Of a DNA stretch of 64,000 bases, positions 10,559 through 21,000 are shown one piece after another. Source of the stretch: Actinostola sp. cb2023. Taxonomy: Eukaryota > Cnidaria > Anthozoa > Actiniaria > Actinostolidae. A program made the translations under genes and the position numbers. A model generated the notes under the pieces. The model was not told the origin of the DNA, searched no databases, and saw nothing but the letters and a program-made list of their open reading frames with translations. Each line of letters starts with the position of its first letter. The stretch's first letter is position 1. Location: the NCBI GenBank assembly GCA_033675265.1, contig JAUJYZ010001008.1, positions 1 through 64,000 on the forward strand, given 5' to 3'.

Positions 10559-11512
10559 ATGGATGCAATCATCAAGCAAGCTGTTAGAGATGAATTAAGA
10601 CGTCAAGCGAACGCCGAATCAGCTCCTGAAAACAGTCAGGCACAAGCGACTACAACAACAACCAGCGAACAAGATCGCTTACGACCACGTGCTCGGCCAA
10701 CAAGTGCCACAAATAGTAGTACTACTACTACTAATACCACTAGTAATCAAAGTAGGACAGCCACACGACTTTCTGGTCTGTTGGATCGCATTAGGAAGGG
10801 TTCACGAAATGGAAATAAGAAAAGAAAAGTCGGTAAAGAACGTCGCATTCAGATGCGATGGATTCATTACAATGTAATTTCAAAAACATTTGAGCAGGTA
10901 CGTCAAAGGAATGGTGGAGGAAACCGCTTCATTGCTTATAGCGATGCAGAGCCCCCTCGTCTTGAAGACCTTAAGGAAAAAGTATCGGCTTTGTTTTTCC
11001 CACGGGGAATTAGTGCCTTTGCTGGATCGGTAGACGATCATTTATTTTTTATCTGTGACACAACACAAACTGCAATATTCGAATTCCCTGGGGAAGGAAC
11101 CCTAGCTAGTTACCTACAAGAAAACGGCTTGTATGCTTCTACAACCTATCTGTATTTGAGAACCCAGCACAAAGACTCAATACAAGATGAGTTTGATTCA
11201 GATTTACAGTGTAAAGAGGACGACGTCAATGACATCTGGTCTTCAGCATCAGTAGTAACAGAGTCAGAGGCAAGCAATGACATCTGGTCTTTCCCTTCAG
11301 CATCAGTAGTAACAGAGCCAAGTCGTGTTGTTTGTTCAGTATGTTGTTGCACATACGTAGAGGGGGAACAATGCCTTAGATGTGAGCAAGACAAAGAATA
11401 TGAGGAGTCAGTATTTGCTGACACCAAAGATACCTGTGTAAGTTATTCAGATACCTGTACTCTCAAACCCTACTTCTACTGGAGCTGTACTCTCAAACCC
11501 TGCTTTTACTGA
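10559..11512 (+). CDS. Element ORF1: Ser/Thr-rich protein with basic stretch and Cys cluster
   Basis: 317 codons from an ATG shortly after the left subterminal repeats. The N terminus (DAIIKQAVRDELRRQ) is helical. Residues about 25-75 are Thr/Ser/Asn-rich low complexity, and a basic segment with GNKKRKVGKERR follows near 90-105. A compact middle part contains FFPRGISAFAGSVDDH. The C terminus has a CxxC-type cluster (CSVCCCTYVEGEQCLRC, about 259-275), which may bind zinc. A 45-48 bp direct duplication near 11227-11330 repeats the peptide NDIWS...SASVVTE. It overlaps the front of the HECT frame near 11450-11512, where a GTAAGT donor-like site at 11437 suggests that splicing joins the two into one protein. 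Function unknown; probably an N-terminal extension of the HECT protein. Confidence 0.65.
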   Translation: MDAIIKQAVRDELRRQANAESAPENSQAQATTTTTSEQDRLRPRARPTSATNSSTTTTNTTSNQSRTATRLSGLLDRIRKGSRNGNKKRKVGKERRIQMRWIHYNVISKTFEQVRQRNGGGNRFIAYSDAEPPRLEDLKEKVSALFFPRGISAFAGSVDDHLFFICDTTQTAIFEFPGEGTLASYLQENGLYASTTYLYLRTQHKDSIQDEFDSDLQCKEDDVNDIWSSASVVTESEASNDIWSFPSASVVTEPSRVVCSVCCCTYVEGEQCLRCEQDKEYEESVFADTKDTCVSYSDTCTLKPYFYWSCTLKPCFY

Positions 11513-11591
11513 AACTGGTGTTGAGACACTTGAGAGACCTTCATCTCTTACAAAACGTCTTACTGTCCATCGTTCCTGCATAAAAAATGAC

Positions 11592-12557
11592 TTGATTGAG
11601 CATTTTAAGGATATTAATATTCTGGACATTGACATTAGTTTTGAAGTCATAAACGAGAGGGGTGAAGTGGAACAAGGTGTAGGAATTGGCGTTACCCGTG
11701 AGGTGTACACCTTATTTTGGAATAAATTTTCAATTGCAATGACAATAGGTGAAAGGGAAAGAGTGCCTTTCGTGCGCCATGACCATTTTGTTGAAGAATG
11801 GGAGGCTGTAGGACGTATCCTTGTGAAAGGATACATTTCTGCAGCTTATTTCCCATTTTTCCTTTCAAAGGCTTTCATTTGCTATTGTCTATTTGGCAAT
11901 CAGGCAGTCACCGATGAAATTTTCCTGAGTTCATTTAAGAGATATTTATCCCCATCAGAGGAGGAGCTGATCGATGGTGTTTTGAATAAGAATGAAATCC
12001 CAGAAGAAAGAGAAGAGCTTGATGATTTTCTAGAGAGATTCAACTGCAGAACATTAATCAAGAGTGAAAACATGGCTAAAGTTATCCTGGAAATTGCTAA
12101 GCAGGAACTCATTCAGAAACCCCACCTGATGGTAGCTGCTTGGCAGCCAATATTTCAGGAAAAGCTGAAAGTTCTTCCCCCCTTTCAGTCAATTACATCA
12201 GTTGAACGTTTTTATGAAACCATTAAGCCAACAACAAAGAAAGTCTTGGACAGTATTGAGTGCAACCCAAGTACTGATGGAGAAAGGGATGCCTTGAAGT
12301 TTTTGCAAAGATTTGTGAGAGGTCTGGATTTGCCTAAACTAGTCCAGTTTCAACGTTTTACAACCGCAATGGACATTATGGGAACGAGGAAATTGCTTGT
12401 AACATTTACCAAATCTGAAGGATTCTGTTCCAGGCCCATTGCACACACATGTGGACCTGTCTTGGAACTGCCATCAAGCTATGCCAATTTTGTTGAATTA
12501 AGAGAGGAATTTACCAACATTCTCAATAGAGATGAATGGGAAATGGATATCATGTAA
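11592..12557 (+). CDS. HECT-like E3 ubiquitin ligase domain encoded by the transposon
   Basis: 321 codons from the first ATG, but the frame is open upstream to about 11450, so the true start is probably an upstream exon. The order matches a HECT domain: an N-lobe signature (FEVINERGEVEQGVGIGVTR, early), a helical middle, and a C-terminal lobe with RPIAHTCGPVLELPSSY near residues 282-297. Cys287 in AHTC sits where HECT ligases carry the ubiquitin-accepting cysteine, so activity is possible. Typical HECT domains are about 350 residues, so this is near full length. TE-borne HECT genes are often annotated as G2E3-like in cnidarian and fish genomes. What it does for the element is not known. Confidence 0.75.
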   Translation: MIEHFKDINILDIDISFEVINERGEVEQGVGIGVTREVYTLFWNKFSIAMTIGERERVPFVRHDHFVEEWEAVGRILVKGYISAAYFPFFLSKAFICYCLFGNQAVTDEIFLSSFKRYLSPSEEELIDGVLNKNEIPEEREELDDFLERFNCRTLIKSENMAKVILEIAKQELIQKPHLMVAAWQPIFQEKLKVLPPFQSITSVERFYETIKPTTKKVLDSIECNPSTDGERDALKFLQRFVRGLDLPKLVQFQRFTTAMDIMGTRKLLVTFTKSEGFCSRPIAHTCGPVLELPSSYANFVELREEFTNILNRDEWEMDIM

Positions 12558-13793
12558 GATCCTACATACTTATTGACATCATTGTGAAAACTAAGTTTCT
12601 GTTGTTTAGTTTTTTGGACATTTGTTAGTGACAATCAGTATATGGTTATACTAATAATATTACTTGGCTAAATGAAATGTTGTCACTAAATTTGTTGGTC
12701 TAGTAATAAATTAGTTTCTTGTTTTGCTACTGATGACCAATATTATAAATGCTAATATGTTGTTGTTGTTAAGAAGTCGAGCTAAAAGTTTGTTGTCATT
12801 TCACTATTGCTCTTTCTATTTGTATAACCGTTTTTATATAGAAATTAAGTAGAAGATTAGCCTCCTTCAGAGCAATTTTCTGTAGTGTCACACAACACTA
12901 AAGTCTGACAGATTGTTGCAATGTCATTCTATAAAATGGTTGTGAAGAAGACCACTAGAGGATAAGAAGTTTAAAGTTATTGTTCATTCAAGTTAGGAAT
13001 ATTTATAAAGCATGAAGTATGTTTTGCTACAACATTGTGAACATATTTTCTGCAGTTGTTATACATTAAACATTATATTGGTTATTTAAAATGTAATTGT
13101 TAATGTGTTTTATTGATTTTGCATTGAATTAAAATATATATTTGTTTACAATCAAACCAATAATTTTCAATGAAAGTTGGGCTGCCTGTGTTTGGGACAG
13201 CTTTTCAATCTCTTCTGTAAGATGGAATGTATAAATCAAGTCCTTCATTTGCATTTTTTGGTGTTTGTATTCCTTGTTCATTCATTAAAAACAGCAAATT
13301 CTTGAAATTCATCACTGAAATCTGAAGGATTTATTGTTATGTGATCACCAAATTCAGGCATGACCTCGGTGTAAGAACCTTACATACAAACACTATTGCT
13401 AATTTTCAAAATAACCACAACAATTCATAGAGATTGGATTCATCAATCCAGTACTATTGCTGCAAAGGGTTTAGAGATCTTGATACATGCAGTGAAGAGT
13501 AAAATCAGCTACAGTTGTCAGTTGTGAGGTTTTTACACCGAGGTAAACCCTAAAGTCATCTAGAGGTGAGAAAACAACAAAATATTATTAAGCTTTACAG
13601 GCTGTACATGTAGTTCCAATACAAATGATAAAGCCTTGTTGTACATTGTTGAGTTCAGAATAAAGAGTATAATAGTTCAGGTAAGCTTTTCAACTTCCTT
13701 GATGAGTTTAATATAGAGATCCATTCCCTCTCTAGCATTGTTTGGTTGATGTAGTTGATATTCGTCCATGATAATTGTAGCCAATTCTTTAAA
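12558..13793. other. Non-coding middle of the IS3-type element
   Basis: AT-rich spacer between the two converging gene blocks. It holds an inverted pair around 13364-13387 and 13525-13547 (ACCTCGGTGTAA...), possibly a small nested MITE of about 180 bp. No other gene is supported; short minus-strand ORFs near 13655-13858 look incidental. Confidence 0.5.
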
Positions 13794-14933
13794 TTATTGG
13801 CTGTAATCAGTAGGACACATTGTTGCATTGTCAATAAACTCATATATTTCACTTTCAACTGTGTCTACCTTGTAATCACTTGTATTGTACAGATGGGGAA
13901 GAAAGTACATGCAGTCTGGTCTCCCTCTTGGTCCACTGCTGTTTCCAAATTTACTAGAAGAAATTATATGCTGATTCCATAATTCAGAAACTTGGTGCAA
14001 CTCTTTCCTTAAGATTTCCATAAAACAGAATCTAATGCAATCTACATGAACTGGATCAGCACTGTTATAGAGACCTGTGTCAGATAATTCTTTGAAAAAG
14101 TTCATCCACCATCCTGGACCATCTTTGATTAGATGGGACCAGAATGCTTCAATTCGTTGATTGGACGTGGATCTGCCAATAATAAAGGATCCAATTCCAG
14201 CATTACCATCACCTTGCACAGACCTGAGGTATGTGTGAATTGCTTCAATTACACTGTTCTCTGTTCCATCATCTGACCTCATTTTGTTAGGTACACCACC
14301 CACTTGTTTCACAGCATCAAGATAGTATTTTGCAATGACTTCTGGGTTTTTATTTGTTGGACCAATTTCAAGCCAAATTAGCCTTCTTGAAAATCCATCA
14401 ATACACCCATGTATACTAAATCCATATGGTTTTAACTTGTCGTGACCATCAATGTGCCAAATGAAATTGGGTCCTTTTGCATGATATAGTCTTCTACGTA
14501 ACCTCTTTTTCCTACTTTCTACACCTTCAGGGTCAAGTTCCCTCAACATTAACATGACTCTTTCTCTCTTGACAACAACTCCTTTCTTTTTAAGCCTGGC
14601 CCACATCTTACGGTATCCTACAATACATCCACTTCCTGCAATTTCTTCCTCGATTGCATTTTTTAACTCATTATCAGACACATTCACTCTCCTTGACAGC
14701 CCCAGTGTTTGCAGTCGTCTTTTTAAAGTTGATAAACTCATCGTTATGCCATGGAGTTTAAGGAACTCAGTTATTTCCACATTGGTATATCCCTGATGGA
14801 AGTAGTTTGAGATAAGGTTGTCTTCTCCTAAATCTTGATTGAGTTTCATACATGGAGAATAAACTGGTAAAGGCATATTGAAAATTGACTGGACATACAA
14901 ATGACCGAAAATGGCTTCCAAGGCTGTAAACAC
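13794..14933 (-). CDS. IS3-like DDE transposase/integrase
   Basis: 379-codon open frame in one exon. N terminus: helix-turn-helix (about residues 36-82, with NVEITEFLKLHGITMSLSTL). Next comes an IS3-type HTH_21-like segment (GYRKMWARLKKKGVVVKRER, 106-125). The integrase-type catalytic core follows: first Asp in FIWHIDGHDKLKPYG (D162), second Asp in MRSDDGTEN (D221), Glu in SNQRIEAFWSHL (E262), giving D221-E262 with 40 residues between. A conserved GCIDGFSRRLIWLEI strand follows the first Asp. No break is visible. The layout argues for an IS3-related eukaryotic family; Ginger-type elements are an alternative, but they lack the HTH_21-like part. Confidence 0.85.
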   Translation of the reverse strand: MFTALEAIFGHLYVQSIFNMPLPVYSPCMKLNQDLGEDNLISNYFHQGYTNVEITEFLKLHGITMSLSTLKRRLQTLGLSRRVNVSDNELKNAIEEEIAGSGCIVGYRKMWARLKKKGVVVKRERVMLMLRELDPEGVESRKKRLRRRLYHAKGPNFIWHIDGHDKLKPYGFSIHGCIDGFSRRLIWLEIGPTNKNPEVIAKYYLDAVKQVGGVPNKMRSDDGTENSVIEAIHTYLRSVQGDGNAGIGSFIIGRSTSNQRIEAFWSHLIKDGPGWWMNFFKELSDTGLYNSADPVHVDCIRFCFMEILRKELHQVSELWNQHIISSSKFGNSSGPRGRPDCMYFLPHLYNTSDYKVDTVESEIYEFIDNATMCPTDYSQ

Positions 14934-15004
14934 CGAGAGGACTGGGTTCTAAAAAGATAATAAACTAGAACTGACTGTGAATCTATAAGCAGTGAAAATT
15001 AAAA

Positions 15005-15125
15005 ATGGCATTGAACTGTACAAAATTTAAATCGAACTGTAAAAAAAATTAAAATCGAACTGTAAAAAACTAAAATCGAACTGTGGAAAAACGAAATCAA
15101 ACTGTGGAAATCTAACTAAACTGTG
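15005..15125. repeat. Right subterminal repeats of the IS3-type element
   Basis: About five AAATCGAACTGT boxes, the reverse complement of the left-end repeats, spaced 17-25 bp, ending at the terminal inverted repeat. Confidence 0.7.
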
Positions 15126-15626
15126 AGCCTTCTGGGCCATCGTATATACTAGATGACAATATGAAATGCTTTTTTAAATCTGCCCCCCTCACAGTCTGTG
15201 AAGACAGTTTAGAGTTATATGGTGTAGATATCGTGAGATACAGTGAAGCATTCCGTTCAAGAAGTCAACACATTTCTGACCGACAGTGGAATGTGTTGAT
15301 GGCTAATGCACCACAGCACAGGGAGGTACAACGATACTTTGCAGCATAAAGTGATCTGGAAGTGATTGTTAGTTAAACAACGTTTTATTGAAAGTGCCAG
15401 TATGAGCAAATTTGTTGGTTTGATTGAAAAAGACTTGATTTCAAATATTGTTTTCCTTCCAGAGGTATTTTAGTTAATAATCGTTTTAGTTAAAAAACTG
15501 GCTGCCATTTTTTCTAAAGATATACATGTAGTCTCAACATGTGACCTGCCTATATCTCAGCCAGATTTCAATCAAAATCAACCAACTTTAATTATTGTTA
15601 TTGTACTTTGGCTGCTTTTCAAAATG

Positions 15627-15826
15627 AATAGACCTCTTTTAGTTTGGACGTAATGTTTACCCATTTCAGATCATGTGTTATTCTCCTGGGTATTATTTCT
15701 GTGTATAAATGTAACATTAATATGGATGTAGCTCAAACAAAGACTTTCTAAAGTCTTAAAATACTCAAGGGAATGACATATGGTCTGAAATGGGTAAACA
15801 TTAGGCCCAAGCTAAAGTGGTCTATT
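15627..15826. mobile_element. 200-bp MITE
   Basis: Inverted arms of about 62 bp, from AATAGACC at 15627 to GGTCTATT at 15826; both arms contain AATGTTTACCCATTTCAGA. No coding sequence. Confidence 0.8.
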
Positions 15827-16445
15827 ACATGTACATATAGGTTAGTTGTCATACATGTAGCAACAGTCTTGGTTCCAGATCACCACTATAGTCAAAATTC
15901 CAACTTTATATACACTTGAAAAACTCATAGGTTTGCAATTGGGATTCACATGCAGTGAATAGGTGGATTTCTGAAATTCAACTGTTATCATCGAATTGCA
16001 GCCCACTTTCAAACCATTCCTAGTCTAGACATCCATCAATCAAATTAATTAATTATACAGCATTGGTCAAATACTGGACAATGCCCTGATCGACATCCAA
16101 CTATTTTCCAACAGACAAGATGTTTTGAAGGTCACACTTCAATGATAATGGTTGTAAGTGATACCATACAAAGTATTTTTTAAAGTACTTTATAATAAAA
16201 GTTTGATTTTCATAGCCTATTAAAATTCTAAAAACCCACAAGGCACCATGTGCTTTATTTTTAATCAACTATATAGGTTCTTGTTTATATTGATTTATTG
16301 ATAATCATCTGAGAAATATTATTGTTAATAAGTTATTGTTCAAATACAATATATCCATAGATTAGCATCATTTTAGAAACTCTTTTAAGAGTTTAAAACA
16401 TGTTGAAAATATGCTATACAGTCAATGTCATTAGCATTGTCCATT
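15827..16445. other. Non-coding stretch, nothing recognised
   Basis: AT-rich, no supported ORF or repeat beyond short A/T runs. Confidence 0.5.
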
Positions 16446-17282
16446 GCGCTACAAACGCTGGGCTTCGGAGGTCTGAACAAGGGCTGGGGGCCGCTGCAGG
16501 CCGATCCGCAAAGCTCCCGTATATGAGCTGGGAAGCGCCGCTGGGAAGCTCGGCGCGCCGATTTGCAGCGCTCCCGCACAGGTTGTAGGTACTCGCTCTG
16601 AACAATGGTTGGGGGCCCCCCTGGGGGGTGGGGGCCCCCAACCAGATATTTGCGCCATGACCCCCATTCACTATACTAAGAATTGGCCCAAAAAGTTGTG
16701 TGCTTGCGCTACCGAGGTGTGTTTGTCTACACAAATAATTGCGACAATTCTGTCGGCATGTCCCACCACCCCCTGGGAACCTTCATTCGCCCCAAAACGG
16801 TCCCCAACCATGGTCCAGAGCGAGGGTCTCCCTTCTTTGTAGGAACTATGCCAACCAACCCCGCCGAGCCCCCCAGCAGCGTTTTCCATGGCATATATGG
16901 GAACTATACAAATCGACCCCACCGTGCCCTCCACCCCCCTTTCAGATTTCTGCTAATTTTCTGGCGTGCTTGACCCGTGCTTGTGATCTAGAGACGTTCG
17001 TTTCGGCAGCCAGTGATTCAAGGAATTGATGAACACGTCGTTTTGGTTGGGCCTGGTTTGGTTGCTGATCGTCCATGTTAATCGACCTTACTGTTAGAAT
17101 CGGATAGAAATGGAGCGAGAGAATACTTCGTCTTAACTCTGGGCTCCGTAAAAGTGCATTTGAGATGACGCGATATATCGATACAAACGTTTGCGCTACA
17201 AACGCTGGGCTTCGGAGGTCTGAACAAGGGCTGGGGACCGCCGCGGGCCGATCCGCAAAGCTCCCGTATATGAGCTGGGAAG
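16446..17282. repeat. GC-rich foldback region with a 90-bp direct duplication
   Basis: A 90-bp segment starting GCGCTACAAACGCTGGGCTT occurs at 16446-16535 and again at 17193-17282 with only a few mismatches. Between them the sequence folds back: 16485-16640 and the reverse complement of 16785-16930 share blocks such as CTCGGCG, CTCGCTCTG and CATGGTTGGGG. A GC palindrome lies at about 16609-16643. Several overlapping ORFs are open on both strands only because the stretch is GC-rich; I do not call them genes. It may be a composite foldback element. Confidence 0.6.
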
Positions 17283-18057
17283 GTTTTTATGAATAATGAC
17301 CGAGGCGCAACAGAAAACTGCAAAAGTCCACAAATTGCGGTTCTCTTAAGGAAGTTTTTTTTGCGGCGCAATTGCGGTTCTTAGTTGTTGCAATAATTTT
17401 AGGCGGTACTGTATAAAAATGTTCCTAATCATTTACAGTATTTATTTTTGAAAGACACATTGTATCGGGTATATTTATAAGAACATGAATGTCTCGTCGT
17501 CCAACAGTTTGACTATCAAACTTTGAACGCCATTGGATTCAATTTCTTTGCACTACACTCAAACTACACTCAGCCTGCATGTAACGTAAACAAAAGACTG
17601 TATAACAAAGGCGAAACTACACTCAAACTACACTCAGATTACACTCAGATTACACTCAGACTCCACACAGACTCCATGCAAAATGATGTTAACATACTTC
17701 TAAGCAGTACTGTATAGACGCAACAGGACACACCTCAGAGACACAACAGTTGAACCGAAGCTCAGCAGCTCAAACATAACACAAAACCAACCCTCAAGAG
17801 ACACTGTCACAAGCCCGCCAATGCAGTGTCAGACCATGCAGTCACAATCCCTGATCAAGTTCCCACACCTTCAACCATCGCACAGAATTCTATTGTCTTT
17901 TGGGACATGTACTTACAGTCGAACGATTTATAAAGGCATCAATAATTTTCATGAAATGACGCGAAACTGAAACGCTGTCGAACAACGGATCAACGGCTCT
18001 TCTAGAAACAACCTTTATATGAACGTATATATGCTTTTTGTTGCCTTTTGAGAGTTT
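17283..18057. other. Non-coding stretch with a short CTACACTCA-type repeat
   Basis: Around 17560-17670 the phrases CTACACTCAAA and TTACACTCAGA recur. The rest shows no gene. Confidence 0.5.
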
Positions 18058-18470
18058 TGCGTATTAGTTATCTGATAGAGCGAGAATGAGTTGAACTCAC
18101 GTCGGCCACTAAGAGTCATTCAAATGACAACAAACGACTTAAAGACAAAAGCAGAATTGATTACTTCATAGTTTTTCATCGCATACACTATAAAGTCGTC
18201 ATAAACTTCCTTAACAACTGAACTTACACTTTATATAAGGTTTCAAATGATAGGTATTGCGTATTAGTTATCTGAAAGAGCGAGAGTGAGTTGAACTCAC
18301 GTCGGCCGCTAAGAGTTATTCAAATGACAACAAACGACTTCAAGACAGAAGCCGAATTGACTATTTCATAGTTTTTCATCGTATACACTATAAATTCGTC
18401 AAAAACTTACTTAACAACTGAACTTACAGTTTATATAAGCTTTCAAATGATAGTTTTTGCGTATTTAGTT
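18058..18470. repeat. 200-bp tandem repeat, two copies and a start of a third
   Basis: The phrase TGCGTATTAGTTATCTGA recurs at 18058, 18258 and (with one inserted T) 18458, giving an exact period of 200 bp. The two full copies differ at scattered positions. Confidence 0.85.
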
Positions 18471-20031
18471 ATCTGATAAAGCGAAGCTAAGCGACAATGA
18501 GTTGATCTCAAGTTGGTCGCATTGACAACCAACACACTTGTGATGACCAAGATTATTATAACTTGAAAAAGATACTATATAGTTTTCGCGGATGATTCAA
18601 CTTATGGGTGGAAAATGATCCTTATATATGTATCTCTATTTTCCACCTTCAGGAACACTGACTTTCCATCGTAAAAAGAAGAAAATATGTTTTGAGAATG
18701 TTTTGAGGGTACATGTACAGTTTCCATGGTAAAATGACTAAAAATATCCCTTATTTTGTCATGAAAAAGATACTATAAAGTTTTAAGTTTGGTCATTTTT
18801 ATCGATGTCAGTACAGTAGTTAGTTTATTATCTTCACTTTCATTTCCACCTTCAGGAAATGTTGAAGGAATACGCAAATCAAGTTTTGAGAATACACATA
18901 AGGCCATTTTAGCCCAATTCCTTTGTCATTCGCAGTATCAGCAAGTCACACTCAAGTAAACATCATTTGAATCTCGCGCCAAACAATAGGCAAAGTCCTG
19001 TATGTGTCCCTTGATTCTGTGCAATGCCAGCAAGCACTGCTCTACACAACCAAGTCAGCAGGCGTTGTGAAGACACCAACAAGATTTACCGACTCTACAT
19101 AGAGACTGTTAAACTCAGTACTTAGAACTGCAGTCTGTTGTTGTTATTAGTTTTAAAAAAAAGCTTAGTTAAAGGGAAGATGTTATGGGATCCCTGTGTA
19201 ACTTGTGATCAGACTCATGAATAAAAGCACATGCTTTGAAGCAAGAAGCAAACATAACAGCCACCTAAGACAATTTCAATATTATAGACCTCTACCAGTT
19301 TCAAGACTATTATTACAGTATTTCCAAAAAAATGATTTTACGAAATAATCTACAAAATCGCAGCTTGGGCTTCCTGTGATTTCAATACGAAATAAAATAT
19401 GCCTTTTGTGAATAGCCGGTGCGCAGTGAAAAGCCAGAATTACTTTGCTGATAAAAATAGCAACACAAGAATATTCACGAACTAGTCGTTTCTAATAGAA
19501 AGTGAAGTGCTGCTGCTGATGTAATTCAGCCGTCGGGCTGCCATTTATTCTATTAAACCATCTATCTATCTTGAATTAGTTGCCAAATGTAACTGTGCAC
19601 ATTCATTCTACATTTCAGCAAATGACATGAGATATTTTAAAGTTCACTTATATGTTTGGGCTTCCTGTGCTTCAAATTGGCAACACATGTGGCTTTCTGA
19701 CGAGTGATAAAACATGAATTTATTTCGCTTGATAATACACATTTATCACGTTTAATCAAAAACCAGTCTTGAATATTAGTATGTACTACACTGAAGAAAA
19801 GGGAGAAGATTTATGCACAGCAGTATTACTATTTTAGTCCAGCTTCATTCAGTCGATGTGAGGTAAAATTGTAAGTAAGTAAGTAAGTTATTCACATATT
19901 TTTTATTTACCACATTTATTTATTTACCGTCATTGTAGAACGAACTTTGATGGCTTCTGCTCCATTAAATTACCTATTATTATTATTGAGCATATACGGT
20001 AGAAGAATAAAAATTGAACATATAGATTATA
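18471..20031. other. Non-coding stretch
   Basis: Two related motifs near 18570-18660 and 18765-18870 (GATACTATA...TTTCCACCTTCAGGAA) suggest an old duplication. A GTAA microsatellite lies at 19871-19888. Single ends of the TTGGGCTTCCTGTG type occur at 19366 and 19658. No gene recognised. Confidence 0.45.
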
Positions 20032-21000
20032 CAGGGCTTATGGTACATGTAGGATGTGTGGTGCGGAACCGCATAATTTGGCTTGGTCCGCATAATCCGC
20101 ATAATCCGTCAATTCCCACATAATCCCGCATATTTTGGAGAAATTTGTAGAAAATCATAAAACAGGTATCTATTTTCACTATTTCTCAAAGATTCTTCTC
20201 AGTAGATTTCCTTCACAAATCGTTGAGCATTGAGCAATCGAATGGACGATTCACAACGGGAATGACAAGGCATCTATGTTGAAAACTGTGGGGCCTTGTT
20301 GTCTAAATTTCCATAGAATGTGTCTGTGTTAACGAATGTTCTGTGGGAAAACGTGAATTATTTTCAGATCGAGCTCCTTCATAGCGTTTTGCGAGTTCAA
20401 TTCTGCTTTAAAAACATGGATAATTTTGTTGTAAGAGAATCAACAGAGGAAATTAAACGGAAACATCACGAAGCTATAAAAGATTCAGATCGAGGTCGAG
20501 TCAATCAATACCCACACAATCAATACCAATCTTATACGGAATACTTAGGTTCAGTTGACGTTAATGTAGACTTTCTTGTACAATAGATCTGAAAATTTGA
20601 GACAATCAACCTTTCTCTAATACTCAACTACCGGATTTTTATTTCGGCCCTTTATAGATATCACATTACAAAAGAAAACTGAGAATATGCAAATTATCAT
20701 GAGAACGGCTCTCTCTGATTGGTCGGAAACTGCCCTTATATCTTTGCGATCAAATTGAAGGAGTTATTCATTCCTAGTTTCAATTCAGTTTCGAAAGGAC
20801 AGGAATGAAGCATGCAAGAGAAAGTGCCTCTAATTTGAAGCAATATAGGCTTGTTTGAAGTGAAACACGATAAAACCATTTTATTTCTGCTAAAAAATGT
20901 ATGACGTCATCCCACATAATTCGCTTTTTTTTTCTGCTTAATTCGCCAAAAAATCCCACAGAATTTTGCTTTTTTTTCCCGCATCCTACCATAAGCCCTG
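20032..21000. mobile_element. 969-bp non-autonomous element
   Basis: The ends are inverted: CAGGGCTTATGGTA at 20032 and TACCATAAGCCCTG ending at 21000. A 6-bp direct duplication ATTATA flanks it (20026-20031 and 21001-21006). Both subterminal parts carry motifs of the type CCGCATAATTC and CCCACA. An 88-codon ORF inside (20320-20586) resembles nothing known to me. The CAGGG end recalls hAT elements, but hAT duplications are normally 8 bp. Confidence 0.75.

Larger units (their letters stand above)
10236..15144. mobile_element. IS3-type (IS3EU-like) DNA transposon carrying a HECT-like gene
   Basis: Complete element of 4909 bp. Both ends start TACGATGGCC and continue through GGCTCACAGTTT. A perfect 6-bp target duplication TATACT flanks it (10230-10235 and 15145-15150). 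Subterminal regions at both ends hold repeated ACAGTTCGATTTT boxes in mirrored orientation. It contains an Arg/Ser-rich ORF (10559-11512) and a HECT-like ORF (11592-12557) on the plus strand and a DDE transposase with IS3-like layout (13794-14933) on the minus strand. The 6-bp duplication and IS3-like transposase fit the eukaryotic IS3EU group as I recall it from repeat classifications. No stop or frameshift is seen in the transposase, so this copy could be recent. Confidence 0.85.
8523..15349 (+). pseudogene. DUF3987-type P-loop ATPase gene split by a transposon
   Basis: Visible parts are: an exon from an acceptor at 8521-8522 to a donor after 9594; a second exon from 10141 (acceptor CTTCAG) to 10235; and, after a 4.9-kb insertion, its continuation from 15151 to a stop at 15349. 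The protein has a Walker A motif (LAPPGAGKSAAL, about 8755-8790), an acidic motif LAKDEVHVIL (about 8911-8940) and a helical C-terminal region, as in the DUF3987 family, which is often linked to primase-helicase proteins. The N-terminal part is not visible. Two lesions exist: a one-base loss in the G run near 8904-8909, and the insertion at 10236, which lies inside a codon. Removing the insertion with one 6-bp duplicate leaves an open frame. Calling it host rather than part of another mobile element is inference. Confidence 0.7.

Noticed and set aside
16384..17371. Overlapping ORFs of 60-106 codons on both strands
   Set aside because: They arise from a GC-rich, self-complementary repeat; no motif, no splice context, and the same peptide appears from duplicated DNA.
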